Source of the DNA: Cryptomeria japonica
Lineage: Eukaryota; Streptophyta; Pinopsida; Cupressales; Cupressaceae
Length of the DNA: 64,000 nt
Direction: 5' to 3'
Assembly (NCBI RefSeq): GCF_030272615.1
Contig: NC_081413.1
Coordinates: 551,054,136 to 551,118,135 of the forward strand
The notes below the pieces were generated by a model that was not told the origin of the DNA, ran no database searches, and was given only the letters and a program-made list of their open reading frames with translations. Every line of letters starts with the position of its first letter. Within the stretch, counting starts at the first letter, position 1. A program made the position numbers and the translations under genes. Below, in pieces: positions 1 through 11,315 of this stretch.

Positions 1-789
1 TTCTCCGTCAAATTTTGTCCCGTAGCCATGTAAATAGTGACGAAAACGGTGTAGGAATGCCCTATGTTTTAATAAGATCTTGCAATTGATATACAAGAAT
101 CTTATCCTTTTTTGAGTAGCTTTATAACTATGATTTCTTTTCTCAAGGCAATACTTAAATGTCATATAAGCATATGATAGTTCATAAGTTTGCTTGATTC
201 CAATGTGAGTGCAATTTTGATTTTGATATAACCTAGGTTCAAAATAGGAAAGATATATCCAAGATAATGAAAAAAAGGTGGATTGGTCAAGTTTTGTGAT
301 AGAGGATTTGATATATCTTGATGAGAAACTGATAATGATGTTGATTTTTTGCACTTAATATCTTTGAATCATTAGCTTGTTGAATGTTTTATGCTTATGG
401 AAACCTTTTTGGAAATAGCCTATTGGATTGGCAACCCAGTTATCGAACTAGTTTGATGATGTGTGATAGTTTAAAGACAAATCTACTCAAGAAGTGTTTT
501 GATATTGACTTTGAAAATTTGGTTTGATATGCTTTGCCTCATATGTGAGAAAACATTTGTGCTAACTTTTTGGTCAAAAGTGCTAATGCGCTATTTTGTT
601 GCTTGAAAGCGCTGCTTTGACTATGTTTCAAGGATTTTTTTCAATTTTTCCAGCAAGTTGTTGGATTTTTGCTTATTTTTAGATGATGTTTTTCTTCAAC
701 TTTTTGACCATTTTCAGCATGTTATAGACATAGAAGACACAATGTTTGAAAAACAAAATGCAAAAGCAAGTATAAATATTATGGCAGAT
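1..789. other. AT-rich sequence without recognisable gene
   Basis: No coding frame or RNA gene is supported here. Scattered copies of a GCGCT core (around 590 and 610) resemble the repeat at 1690-1965. The stretch therefore probably belongs to the same minus-strand retroelement leader, but that is inference. Confidence 0.4.
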
Positions 790-1660
790 TGAGACAATAA
801 TTGTTGAATCTCACATGGGGTTTCCCCCGAGGCTACGCTATTCAAAGCAGATATTTGGATGCTTGACCCCATTGGCTCCACCTTTAGCACTCACTTCTTT
901 GGGGCAGCCAAGCACCAGTTTCCATGAAAACTCCCCATGGCAAACTTTATATCTCTACTAAGAACCGTATGTGTGTGAGTCGCTTCAGAGGTCCGACCTA
1001 TTGCGCCAACAATTAGAAGGATTTTGACAACTAGTACAAGTGGTTTTTGGTAAAGGCTTCTCGTCATGTGGCCATACATGTGACACTTTCAGCTCTGTAA
1101 ATACAGAAGGTTCCCAACCTATAGAGGTTACGCTCCATAGGGTTTATGAGGAAAAAAAGTCGGTATGAACTTATAAGCACGTGTTGCTTGTGACTTTCGT
1201 CACAAACATGATTTATTTAGAGTGGATTAGAAGGAATCGATATTAGCCCATTTCCACTTTGGGTCGTTCCCCTCTCACTTGCTCCCTCAAGGCAGCTTGG
1301 GAAGGCAGGCCCTCTAAAGGTTATGCATAAAAGAGAGTGACTCTGGTTTTCTGATCACCATATGACGATGAGAGCATACTTACCTACTACTTCGTCAAGC
1401 ACGGAAAACACAAGCTTATTTTAGCCCTCTACAATCTATGTGAAACTACTTTAAAGAAGTCACTCAAAATGCAAGTTGCATGCTGTCGATTTATCCCTTA
1501 GTTAAGCTAAATGAGCAAGATATGATGTGCTACTTTCCAAAATAAAACTCTTAATTAACTATGTGAGGAAATGCATGAAATTTGTTCAAGAACAATCTTG
1601 CACATAGATATGTTAGTAGTTTGAAATTTTTAGTTCTTGGACATTCGGACCTGCAGAAAA
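790..1660 (-). repeat. Conserved gypsy leader segment, copy 1
   Basis: This segment matches 42605-43500 in the same orientation. Shared landmarks are GGATGCTTGACCCCA, CTTCAGAGGTCCGACCT, TGGGTCGTTCCCCTCT, GAGAGCATACTT and a TTAGTAGTTTGAAA block. In copy 2 it lies upstream, in the minus sense, of a gypsy gag gene. The likely reading is the untranslated leader between the 5' LTR and gag of a related element whose genes lie left of the window. It has no open frame of note. The small frame at 891-1079 is not credible as a gene. Confidence 0.6.
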
Positions 1661-1689
1661 AATTTGTTAGTTGCAAATAAAAGTGCTAT

Positions 1690-1965
1690 CCTAGAAATGC
1701 GTTGTCTTCCACCTCAAAAGAGCTAACCTAAAGGACGAAAGCATGAACCTATGATACAAAAGCGCTACTCTGCGGACTAAAAAGCGAGAATTCACTGACA
1801 AAAGCGCTAACCAAAATGACAAATGTGTTAACCTTAGAGACAAAAGCGCTAATCTAAGAATCAAATGCGTTGATTTGCCGACAAAAACGCTAACATAAAT
1901 GCTAAATTCGCTAACCTATGAGACAAAAGTGCTAATCTATTAAACAAAAGCGCGTTGTCGAAACT
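1690..1965. repeat. Degenerate short tandem repeat, AAAGCGCTAAC core
   Basis: About a dozen imperfect units of roughly 20-24 bp, with the core ACAAAAGCGCTAACCTA, follow each other. They lie just inside the putative primer-binding site of the minus-strand element, so they would be part of its leader. No protein coding is supported. Confidence 0.6.
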
Positions 1966-2054
1966 CACACAGGCATGAATCTGGATTACAAATGCGTTAA
2001 ACTTATGTTTGCGAGAACTAGATAGGATATTAGAAAGATATATGTGAGGCTCCA

Positions 2055-2072
2055 GCCCCACGGTGGGCGCCA
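2055..2072 (-). promoter_or_regulatory. Primer-binding-site-like sequence of a gypsy element
   Basis: On the minus strand this reads TGGCGCCCACCGTGGGGC, three bases after an LTR-like end in ...CGACACA (LTR side from 2076 upward). TGGCGCC-type primer sites are common in plant Ty3/gypsy elements of the Tat/Athila group. It marks the 5' LTR-to-leader junction of an element reading leftward. The tRNA identity is not assigned here. Confidence 0.6.
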
Positions 2073-2075
2073 AAA

Positions 2076-2186
2076 TGTGTCGACTTGAATTTCATTATCA
2101 AAATACTACTTGCAACATATTAGTTTCACAAAATACAAAGGAAATGCTATAGGAAATCCAAACTCAACCAATGAAACTACATGAAA
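2076..2186 (-). repeat. LTR fragment (U5 side), interrupted
   Basis: This piece begins TGTGTCGACTTG next to the primer-binding site, as expected for the end of a 5' LTR read on the minus strand. Only about 110 bp can be followed before a different LTR-like sequence in opposite orientation starts at 2187. The LTR is therefore truncated or was interrupted by insertion. Confidence 0.45.
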
Positions 2187-3050
2187 TGTTTAGACACCTA
2201 AAATTATCCTATCTAATTAAATAAATATTTTATTTATTTAATTACTTCATCCTAATTCTTCTATTAATTAAATAAATCTTTGTTTATTTAATTAATTCAT
2301 TTATCCTCTTCTAGCTTTATTTCTCACTTAAATAAATACTTTTATTTATTTAAATTACCATTTTCTAAATTAAATAAATAATTTTATTTATTTAATTGAT
2401 CCCACTTCCTCTATTAATTAAATAAACCTTTATTTATTTAATTAATTCATTAACCTTTTCTACCCATGACACGTGTCATTCATCCTTTAATTCCTATACT
2501 ACCTACCCTCTCATTATTTCCTCTACCTACCCTCTAATCCTAGCCTACCATCTATCTTTTACACCTCTTAATCTTATCCCTCCATTTGTTGTAATGTCTT
2601 TTATATAAGGAGATGCTTCCTTCATTATCAACCCGATTCGACTACTAATTGATCCTTCAAGCATTCTGGCATTCGAACTTTCATATGCGATCTACCTATC
2701 AACCACATTTCTATTCTTTGTTGAGCTCTTGTGCACACATAAAATCTGAGAGCAAATATATCAAGCAAGATCAATGAAGATAGGAAAAATGGAGATCCAA
2801 ACCCTATTGGACATGTGATGGTATAATGTTTCTGATTTCATTTGATTTGCATTACCTTAGGTAATCTTCATATGTTATGGTGGATCTTTGTTGTTGTTAG
2901 GCTAGGGTTTTGTGGTTAAATCTATTCAATCTTTCAATATTATTGTTCCCATTTTTACCATAAACAAAATGAATATAAAATAAAAACATTATTATTACCT
3001 TCATGATTTAAGTCTCATTGTGTCCTAACTCCATTGTTCTTGGTTGTAGA
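2187..3050 (+). repeat. LTR-like segment in + orientation
   Basis: The segment begins TGTTTAGACACC, resembling the TGTAGACA start of the two gypsy LTRs lower in the window. An AT-rich block of short palindromes follows (2210-2450), then a promoter-like TATATAA at 2602-2608. This order (palindromes, then TATA) is the same as in the LTRs at 11563-13025 and 26351-27463 read on the minus strand. No coding sequence or polypurine tract adjoins it, so it may be a solo LTR. The right boundary is uncertain (2810-3050). Confidence 0.45.
2602..2608 (+). promoter_or_regulatory. TATA box of the LTR-like segment
   Basis: TATATAA followed by AGGAGATGC, about 415 bp into the LTR-like segment. Position and context fit the core promoter of an LTR. 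There is no transcript evidence. Confidence 0.4.
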
Positions 3051-3106
3051 TGATTTTCTCTCAGACAAGCATTGATAGCTTCCAAGATGGCATATGAAGA
3101 ATGGGA

Positions 3107-3121
3107 TGATAATTGATAGTT
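3107..3121. repeat. Target site duplication, LINE 1 (left copy)
   Basis: TGATAATTGATAGTT matches TGATAACTGATAGTT at 9399-9413 at 14 of 15 bases. The left copy adjoins a degenerate T-run (3120-3134), which is the LINE A-tail on the minus strand. This is what target-primed reverse transcription leaves. Confidence 0.55.
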
Positions 3122-3214
3122 TGTTTGTTTTTTGAATAAAAGGGGTAAAAACTTTATTGAAACTCAATCACAAAAAATTACAAAGAGAGGCAGAGCCCCA
3201 AGGCCCTAGAAAAG

Positions 3215-6200
3215 AACCATCAAACCAACCCCACTTCATCCAGCTTCATAACCATCCATGTCCTTAGTAAAAATCTTCTGCAAGTCCTAAGAGTAATCCT
3301 CGGAGAGATGCTCCCAACCTTCAACTTTCTAATCACTACCATGTTCTGAGGCCCACTTGGCCAAACAATCAACTACTTTATTCCATTCTTGAGGGATGTG
3401 GATGAAAGGCACCTTCTCCATTAAAGAACTAATATGGAGAATCTGCTGAACAATCCCTGCCAACTGCCACTGGATCCTATTCACCTTTTGCTCATTCAAC
3501 AAGTTAACAATAATTTATGAATCCGATTCACAAATCACCTTCCTTCGTCCCAACTCCCAAGCCCACTCTAGGGCATAGAGAATTGCAAATCTCTCCATAA
3601 AATTATTAGACCGCCTCCCTTTATGCACCGAAAAGAGGAAAACTACCTCCCCCTACTATTCCTTCCAACACCACCAACTCTAGCAGGGCCTGGGTTACCC
3701 CTAGATGAGCCATCAGTGTTAATATTGATAATCCCATCGTGAGGGGGAATCCACCTTCCCACCCTTTGCACCTTCTTCGTAGCTCGTCTACCTCCCCTGA
3801 CACAAGCTGAGGCAGGAGACAACTCCTGCAAGCCAAACCTACTCACAATATCTGCCTCATCTCTACTCAACGAAAAATTCACCTCATATTTAGCTTCCAT
3901 TGTCTCCCAGATCATAGCAATGATCCTATTCCAAACTTTTTGAACAAACAATCTGACCTCACGAAAGATCCTCTTGTTCCTCTTAAGCCAGATCTGCCAC
4001 AGAATGAAGATGGGCCCAATATACCAGACAGTCTGGAGGAAGGATGACAAGATAGGAGGTCTGCCCAAACTGCTCCAGAACTCAACCAGAGAGTCTGCGT
4101 GGACACAAGGATGCTTCCACACCCCCACCAATAATGCCAAATAAACATAGAGAAGGGACATCTGAAGAACAAGTGTGAGGAATCTTCCTCCCCATTACCA
4201 CACAAAACACAAATAGAAGGCCCCACGAATCCCCGCTTGCAGATATTTTCCCAGGTTAGATATCTATTCAAAGCCAAAGTCCAAGCAAAGCAGTTACACT
4301 TCGGCCAAGAAACATTATTCCACACCTGTTTCCACTAGTTCACCTCTCCTCCCTCGAGTCTTCGATTCAACAATTCCCGGTATCCACTAGCCACAGTAAA
4401 AAATCCCTTAGGATTTGGAGACCAAGCAAGCCCATCCCTTCCCTTGAGGGAGAAACAATGTCTACTCGCCAAAATGCCATGCAACTCAACACACTCTTCC
4501 TCCATCCCAGCAACCGACCACTCAGTAGGAGCCTTCCACCGCTCCAAATCCAGCTGACCACACCTATAAACAACTTTAAAGTCACTCACCCTTGACCATC
4601 CCTCCTCCAAAAACCTTTAGCATAGATTCCCAAGGTGAGGAAACTAATCAAGGATGGGAGGATATCCATTCCAAGAATCGTTCCAGAAAAGGACCTCTTC
4701 CCCCCTTCTGCAAATCCAAAAAAACCTAGCCTTAATGAGAGATGCCCACCTCTTGAGAGTATACCAGATCAATGAGCCCTTTCCCTCAAGTGAATATCTA
4801 GGGATTTCCTCCATCGGGATCCTCTGCATATATTTGTTGGCCAAAATCCTAGCCCAGCCTTGATCCTGCTCCGCACACCACCTCCAGTACAATTTAGCAG
4901 CCAATGCTTCCCCAAAAATAATAGATTGCCTTAAACCCAGCCCCCCCGACTGTTTCAGGCTACACACCAGGTCCCAATTGACCAGAATCCATTTGGAAGA
5001 GGAAGGATTGTCTGCCCATAAGAATTGCCTAGCCAGAGAATCCAAACCCTTCAAGAACCACTTAGGGGCCACATGAAGCATACATTGATAGATCAGAAGA
5101 GCCTGAACCATCGACTGAATCAGTTGAACCATCCCAGCAAAGGATAGCCATCTATGAGTCCAGTGTTCAACCTTCGTGCGAAATTTATCCAAAATACCCT
5201 ACCAAGACTCCCTAGGAGGGTTGCCAGGAGAAATAGGAATACCCCAAAAAATCAAGGGCAGGGAGCCAACTTGGAATCTGAATATAAGAGCAATCCTCCT
5301 TTGAAAAGTTCCAGGAGTGTTGAAAAAGAGGATATAAGATTTATCCTCGTTGATCAACTGGCCCGAGGCCACAAGATAAACATCCAAGACTTTACGCAGA
5401 TTAGTAGCTTCTTTGACCCGAGCCAGCCCCATAAGGGTCGTGTCATCCACAAACTGCAAATGACACTGCGGCTGCAGGTCATTACCCCATCTCCAACCCT
5501 GAATAATACCTAGACCCACATAATCCTTAATTAGCCTCCCCAGACCCTCAACCAAAAGAATGAATAAATAAGGTGGGAGAGGGTCCCCCTGGCGGAGCCC
5601 CCTAGAAGCACCAAATAGCTCAGTATGGTCTCCATTGATAAGCATAGAGAAATAAGTAGATGTAACACAACTCATAACCCACTGGACCCACTCATCAGCG
5701 AAACCAAAAGCCCTAAGGATCTTCTGAAGGAAGGACCACCGAACTCTATCGCACGCCTTAGCCATAACCAGCTTGATAAACATAACTTTTTCCTTGGATG
5801 AAGCCATAAAATAAATGGTCTCCATAGCAATGACCACACCATCCAAAATTTGGCGGCCTTCCACAAAACCACTCTGTTCCTCAGAGATACCATTCCCCAA
5901 GCACTTCTTCAATCTATCCGCTATTAGCTTAGATATGATCTTATAAATCACATTGCAGAGAGAGATAGGGCGGAACTGGCCTAGCCGGTTGACCCCATCA
6001 CACTTGGGGATTAGAGAAATGAAAGTCGCATTCAACACCCAAAGCATTTGCTTATTCCTCTGGGACTCCTGGACTACATCCAATAAATCCAGTTTGATAA
6101 TATCCCAGAACTCTTGAAAGAATTATGTCGGGAACCCATCTGGTCCAAGAGCTTTTCCTTTCCTCATGTGAAAGACAATCCTCTCAAGCTCATCCAAAAA

Positions 6201-7538
6201 AATAGGACACAAAAGCTGCTCATTCATCTCCCTCATGACCAGAGAAGGAATGCAAGCAAGAACCCGATTCTCCACCACCAAATCCCTCGGGGGGTCCTCC
6301 CTGAAGAGGGCCTGAAAAAACTGTAACGACACCCTAGAGATCTCCTACAAGGATAAGCACTGCTCTCCTCTATCGTTTACTAGAACAAGGATGGAATTTC
6401 CATGTCTTCTTGCTTTCACTGAGTTGAAGAAGAAAGCAGTGTTCTTGTCCCCCTCCTTCAGCCAATCAATACGAGCTCTCTGCTTCCAATATATTTCTTC
6501 CCTAAGCTCCCATTCCTCAACCACCTTGACAACCCTATCCTCCTCCCTAAGCAATTCCTTAGATAGGCTATGCTCTTTGATTTCACTGGTGATCCCATTC
6601 AACACAAGTTGAGCAACTTTCTTAGCATGGAAAATGTTCCCGAAACCCTAACAGTTCCACTGTTTAAGCTGAAACTCAACAAATTGCAATTGCTTGGCAA
6701 AAGAGTACATGGCAGTGCCAAAAGGTGGCTTCCCATTCCTCCACCACTCTGCTACAAGAACCTACAAAGTAGGATCCCAAAGCCACATAAGTTAGAATTT
6801 GAAAGAAGGAGAGTGAGCTACCTGAGCCGAAGAAGAAACCAGCTTGATGGACCAGTGATTTGACCCTCTCCAGTCAAGAATCTCAATACTTGTGGACCAC
6901 CCCCCACCAATCCAAAAACTAGAGACCTGAAAATGATCCAACCTCTCTGCAATCCAATACTCTCCCATCCTCCTATTGTTCTAGGTGAACAAACCATTGC
7001 CAGGCTTAATGTCAACAAGCTACAACAAGGATATACTATCCCGAAAAAGGACAAAAGAAGGTTCCAACCGCATGACACCCCCCCTCTTTTCACTCAACTC
7101 AAGGATGGCATTGAAGTCTCCTACCATAATCTAGGGATGAAAAGGGGCTAGCCTTTGCATAAAAGAAATATGAGACCATAAGTTTTGCTTACCCCAAAAA
7201 TTTGTAGGGGCATAGATGTTAGAAAACAAGATGAACTCCCCAATCTCGAGACTAGAAATAACCCCAAATAAAGAAGATCTGGAGGCAACCCACCAGGCAG
7301 GGAAAAATCTTAAAGAGTTCCAAAGACATGCCACCCCTCCAGAGGAACCAGTTGTCCCAACACAGTGACACTCACCTCTCCTCCATAGCTTTGGCACTAG
7401 ACCCATCATACTCTCCACTGAGAGTTGAGTTTCTTGTAAGAATAGGACATCGAGAGAATGATTCCTAATCATATCCTAAACAAATTTTTGTCTAGGTCCA
7501 CTGTTCAAGCCCCTCACATTCCATGAAAGCACAATCAT
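3215..7538 (-). pseudogene. LINE 1 ORF2 pseudogene (endonuclease-reverse transcriptase-RNase H)
   Basis: The start ATG is at 7538 (MIVLSWNVRGLNS), typical of the apurinic-like endonuclease that opens plant LINE ORF2. LDVLFLQET follows near 7450. The RT domain spans about 6400-5000 and contains FRPISLCNVIYKIISK, RGLRQGDPL and the FVDD catalytic box. zf-RVT cysteines (CVLC...HLFFRCPF) lie near 4180-4220. RNase H starts at NTDGSSRGNPGP near 3700 and runs to about 3340. The first catalytic Asp of RT motif A is Val (IKLVMAKACDRV; codon 5766-5768), which would abolish polymerase activity. In-frame stops occur near 7470, 6340, 6085, 5195, 4612 and 4327. Frames change in the endonuclease part (6818-7093) and in the RNase H part (below about 4161). 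Confidence 0.85.
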
Positions 7539-8929
7539 TTTGGAGGATTGGAAAAGTGAGAATCCAAAGTCTTTACTGACCCTGACTCAACCAAGTTCTC
7601 CCCCATCAATTTGATCTTATCCAGATCCTTCTTTTTGCCAACCTTTGAGCTCTTCTCTGAAGCACTTTTCTTAATATATTTTTGATGCAGACCTAGGGGA
7701 GCAGAGGACTTATTACTTTTCACCCCAGTTGGTTCCAATTTCAAAGCTATTGGAGAACCCTCCCCCTCAACCAAATTCACCTCAAAACCGGGAGTGAGTC
7801 CCAACTGGACCCCTACTAGCTGATCCATCTCCATCTGCTAGCTTCCAACCACTAGAAGGGCCTGGGTAGAGCCCTTAATTACTCTTTCGAGAGCCCCCCC
7901 TGATGCACCTTAATCTAGAGGGGTTAACCCCGGATTTACTTCCTGGTGGCTAAGATCATCCAAGACCTCGAATCTATTGAAGGAATCCTCCACCTATCTC
8001 TCTTGTAAGGGCCTCTTTTGTCCTCGATTCATGTTCTTTGTTTTAACTGAGACAAAACTATTAGCACCCTCAACCTCACCTGACATGGCAACTTTCCCTT
8101 TCTCAGCCCTATCTAGGCTCGGGTCCAATTGCTGGGATTGGTGCATCGCCGGTTTATATCTAGGGCACTTACGTTGTAAATGACCATATTTATGACACAC
8201 ACGACATCGAAATGGTAAAGTCTCATAATCTAACTATTGAACCCAATAATAAGAGCTTGTGCACATATCTATAGCATCTAGCAATGGTTTACTAAGATCA
8301 ATTTCAACATAGATACACGCAAAGGTCGTTACCTTTCTCTCTAGGGTTTGCGTTGAAGATCCCACTGGCCTCCGAAGTAGAGCAACAAGCATCCATAGCA
8401 CATCCTCCTGACAACATTCCACAGAAAAACGTGGTAACCGAACCCACACTGAAACCCTATTTGGGAGCTCCTCAGAAGGATTAAACCCCACATGCCAAGG
8501 TTTGATGAACAAACCCACTTGGTTGTAAAAATATGGACCACCTTCAAAGACCTTATTGCGATCCTCCATGCAATTGAAAGTAACCATGAAATAGTTATTT
8601 GCCAACAGCATAATCTCCATTTCCCCTTTCGGTGCCCAAGTCCTTTGCGCCCAGTTTTCCAAAAACTACAAGGAAACCCTCATTCCCAAAAACTTGCAGT
8701 ATAGGGAGTATTTTGAAAAATATTCAAAGTCTCTAGCTATCATCTCAGGAGGAATAACCAGCTTCGGCCTCTCACTGAATCTCTTCAGACAACCATTAAT
8801 CTTCATAATGCGAGAGCTGCCAGCGCTCCCAAGCCCAAAATCTGATGAGAAAAGATTATTGTTAAAAGTCTTCATACTCTGAAGTGGGGGTTTTGAGCCC
8901 ACTGCAGCACAAAAATCCATGGCTGGCAC
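7535..8929 (-). pseudogene. LINE 1 ORF1 pseudogene (DUF4283-type, zinc knuckle)
   Basis: The frame starts MPAMDFCAAVG at 8929. A DUF4283-like RNA-binding region follows (about 8830-8290, including LLANNYFMVTFNCMEDRNKVFEGGPYF and VSVWVRLPRF). Then come the CCHC knuckle CRVCHKYGHLQRKC near 8190 and a basic, serine-rich tail. In plant LINEs this protein binds the element RNA. Single stops interrupt the frame near 8664, 8232, 7992 and in between, but one frame (same phase) can be followed from start to end. Its stop codon (7535-7537) overlaps the ORF2 start as ATGA. Confidence 0.8.
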
Positions 8930-9398
8930 AACCTACGAGGCCTCACTACCAAAAAAATAAAACATGAAGGCCAAGAACCCACACCCCAAAAGGGCCACTC
9001 AAGGAGGCTCAACGCCCAAGGCACCACCCCACTCAAACACCACCAAAAGAAAGGACCAGCCGACACCCCCAGGCCCACAGGAAACCCATGGGACGCAGCA
9101 AGCCAGAGCCCCACCCCCACGCAACCTAAACCCTACTCCCACGCAAACACAGCCCCGCTCTCGCGCAGCCTAAGCCCCACCCTCCAACCCTCGCAGCTCC
9201 CCCCACACCCACAACCAAACCTAGCACTACCCCCACAGCCGCTACGCTCCCCCGACACCTTGCACAACCCTCCCCCACCGCACCTGCAACCAAGCCGCTC
9301 ATGAGCTAGGGCCTCGAAACCCTACCTCGGCCGCACAAGCACCCCCGCACGCACGCCATCCTTGATCAGTCAACAAAATGGAAAATTCATAAATTGAC
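8930..9398 (-). other. GC-rich 5' untranslated region of LINE 1
   Basis: This region is C- and CpG-rich on the + strand (roughly 9080-9360), in sharp contrast to the flanking AT-rich DNA. It lies directly upstream of ORF1 in the minus sense, where LINE internal promoters lie. Open frames across it (for example 8964-9173) reflect the absence of AT-rich stops and are not genes. Confidence 0.55.
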
Positions 9399-9413
9399 TG
9401 ATAACTGATAGTT
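9399..9413. repeat. Target site duplication, LINE 1 (right copy)
   Basis: TGATAACTGATAGTT is the partner of 3107-3121 with one mismatch. Several local TGATA repeats nearby make the exact boundary uncertain by a few bases. Confidence 0.5.
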
Positions 9414-10250
9414 AACTGATACTATGATATGAAATGCAAATGATTTAAAGCTAAATGATTATGATAAATTGCTAATTGCTTCAAGATAAAAACTCATGGA
9501 TGCATAAGTTTACTCAAATTGTTAACTTGAAAACTCACTTGAAGACTAACTCTTTCTCAACTCAAACTCCCACATTTATGGACTTTGAGATGATAAGATG
9601 ATGTGTCCCAGATCAACAGTCATGATCAGATCTACAAATTTGGATGGTTGTGAACAAAGGTGAAGGTTGAGAGAAAGGGGGAAGGAGAAGACAAGTGTCA
9701 CTCATCTCACCTTGACTGGGTTGTTGATTGAGGGAATCTAGGGATGGTTGGAGAAGATTTAGGCATGAGAGGACAAGTGGACTCAAGTCCTTCCTAAGAT
9801 GTAGGGATGTTGGAGGGAATATGGAAGAAGGTTAAGAAATATGTGTACGTACACAATATTTCATTTATTTTGGAAGTTGGAGATAAGTGGCTACTAAATG
9901 TTTTATTATTTTTTATTGAATTAATTTAGCCACATGATAGATGAGTTGGCAAAGGAAAGATGAAGTGGAGATGGAAGGATGAGTTGGAAATGAAATGAAA
10001 TAATTCAGAAATCATTTAATATTTGAGACTATAGGATAGAGGAATAACCATTAAATATTAGATATTTATTGAATTGATTAGAGGAAAAGGATAAATGAAT
10101 TAATTAACAAAATATTTCAATTAAATTAATTAATAGAAAGATATGAAATGAATTAAATAAATTAATCCTGTCAAATTGACTATTTAATAGAAGAATAATT
10201 ATTAAAATATATATATATATATATCAAAAGGCTTGGCTATGGGAACATGC
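9414..10250. other. AT-rich intergenic sequence
   Basis: No gene is seen. From about 9990 the sequence becomes rich in ATTAAT/AATTAAAT palindromic words and ends in an (AT)n run at 10206-10223, which resembles LTR U3 sequence. No boundaries can be set. Confidence 0.35.
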
Positions 10251-10660
10251 AAAGAACTCCATTGCGGCTATGGACACCTGGCTGGAAATGGAGCAATATT
10301 TGTAAGATTACAACGATAACCTCGTTGGAGCTATGGATGCTTGCTGACAGCAAGGATCTATCCAGGATGCTTTTGAAGCCAGGGTAACTCATGTAGCTAG
10401 CCACACTGGATTTTGAAGATTACAATGATCATATGAGTCAAATTGAACCCAATTGCACACACATGGGTAATCAAAGACTAAGTACCCTAATCCAGTTTGG
10501 GATTCCTCTTCCCTTTTGAGTCTGCTTCCTAATCGCTAGATATGTTCGGTTGAATTTTTCTGGAGATTCTAAGTGTGGGTTGGGTCTCTATCTTTGAAAA
10601 GTTCAAGAACACTTATTTGGGTGGTGCTAGATTTTGTGACAATCTTACAAATTGCATTTA
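10243..10660 (+). repeat. Dispersed repeat, copy in + orientation
   Basis: This segment matches the reverse complement of 63170-63490. Landmarks are GATAACCTCG, ATCTATCCAGGATGCTTTTG, ACACATGGGTAATCAAAGAC, TCTGCTTCCTAATCGCTAGAT and TTCAAGAACACTTATT. Both copies are followed (in the repeat's sense) by GGTGG(T/C)GCTAG. It is probably an internal or leader part of a retroelement. No coding is supported. Confidence 0.6.
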
Positions 10661-10689
10661 TGCAAATGGAAACCTTTATGCTTGGGGGT

Positions 10690-10990
10690 AAAGTTCATCC
10701 ACTCTATTCCTCCTACCATATCTCCCATTATCCTTCCTCTAATATCCATTACCCTATCTAAATTCATCACTATCTATGATCTTGCTTCACTTTGTCCATA
10801 CCATCTATCTTACCTATTCATTTATTCCATCATCCAACGCTATCTATGATCTTGATTCACCTTATCCATACCCTCTAGTCCATATCCCTTATCCTATCTA
10901 TTCATTGCTTCCATCATCCCTCACTATCTACGATCTTTTTTCTCCTATCCCTATCCATATCCCCTTTTCCATCCTTGATCTTGATCAAAA
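10690..10990 (+). repeat. Pyrimidine-rich tandem repeat, about 75-85 bp unit
   Basis: About two and a half imperfect units follow one another. Each contains CTATCTATGATCTTG, CATACC(A/C)TCT and TTCCATCATCC. The strand is strongly C/T-biased. The overlapping open frames at 10652-10994 come from this bias and are not supported as genes. Confidence 0.55.
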
Positions 10991-11315
10991 CTAAGGACAA
11001 AACACGATTTTGAAAAGATCTTGACATGTATCCTCATAAGATACCTCCATCTTTCACCCATTCATCTTCACCTCAACAATTCATTCATCCATTTCTTGCC
11101 TTGCTAGACATTGGGGCAAACAAATACATCTTTCTTCTAATCCAAAAAGCTCCAGAAATCACAAAATGTCCAAAAACTAGAAATAAATAAAAAATTGACA
11201 AAATTAAATAAAATTGTAAATCAAAGCATAACAACATGGACCATCCATCAAATCAAATCAACAACAGGAAAACTCTCGAAGTCTGCAACCAAACTGATCA
11301 CATGTCTTATTAATC

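Larger units (their letters stand above)
3122..9398 (-). mobile_element. LINE 1: near-full-length L1-clade plant LINE, decayed
   Basis: A non-LTR retrotransposon of about 6.3 kb reads leftward. In order it has a GC-rich 5' region (about 8930-9360), ORF1, ORF2 (endonuclease, reverse transcriptase, zinc-binding zf-RVT region, RNase H) and a short degenerate A-tail at the left end. A 15-bp imperfect target duplication flanks it. Both ORFs carry several single in-frame stops and at least two frame changes, so the copy is inactive. Plant LINEs of this layout are usually 6-7 kb, so little seems missing at the 5' end. Confidence 0.85.

Noticed and set aside
8964-9173. A 69-codon plus-strand frame in the LINE 1 5' region
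   Set aside because: It is a composition artefact of C-rich sequence, antisense to the LINE, with low-complexity Pro/Thr content.
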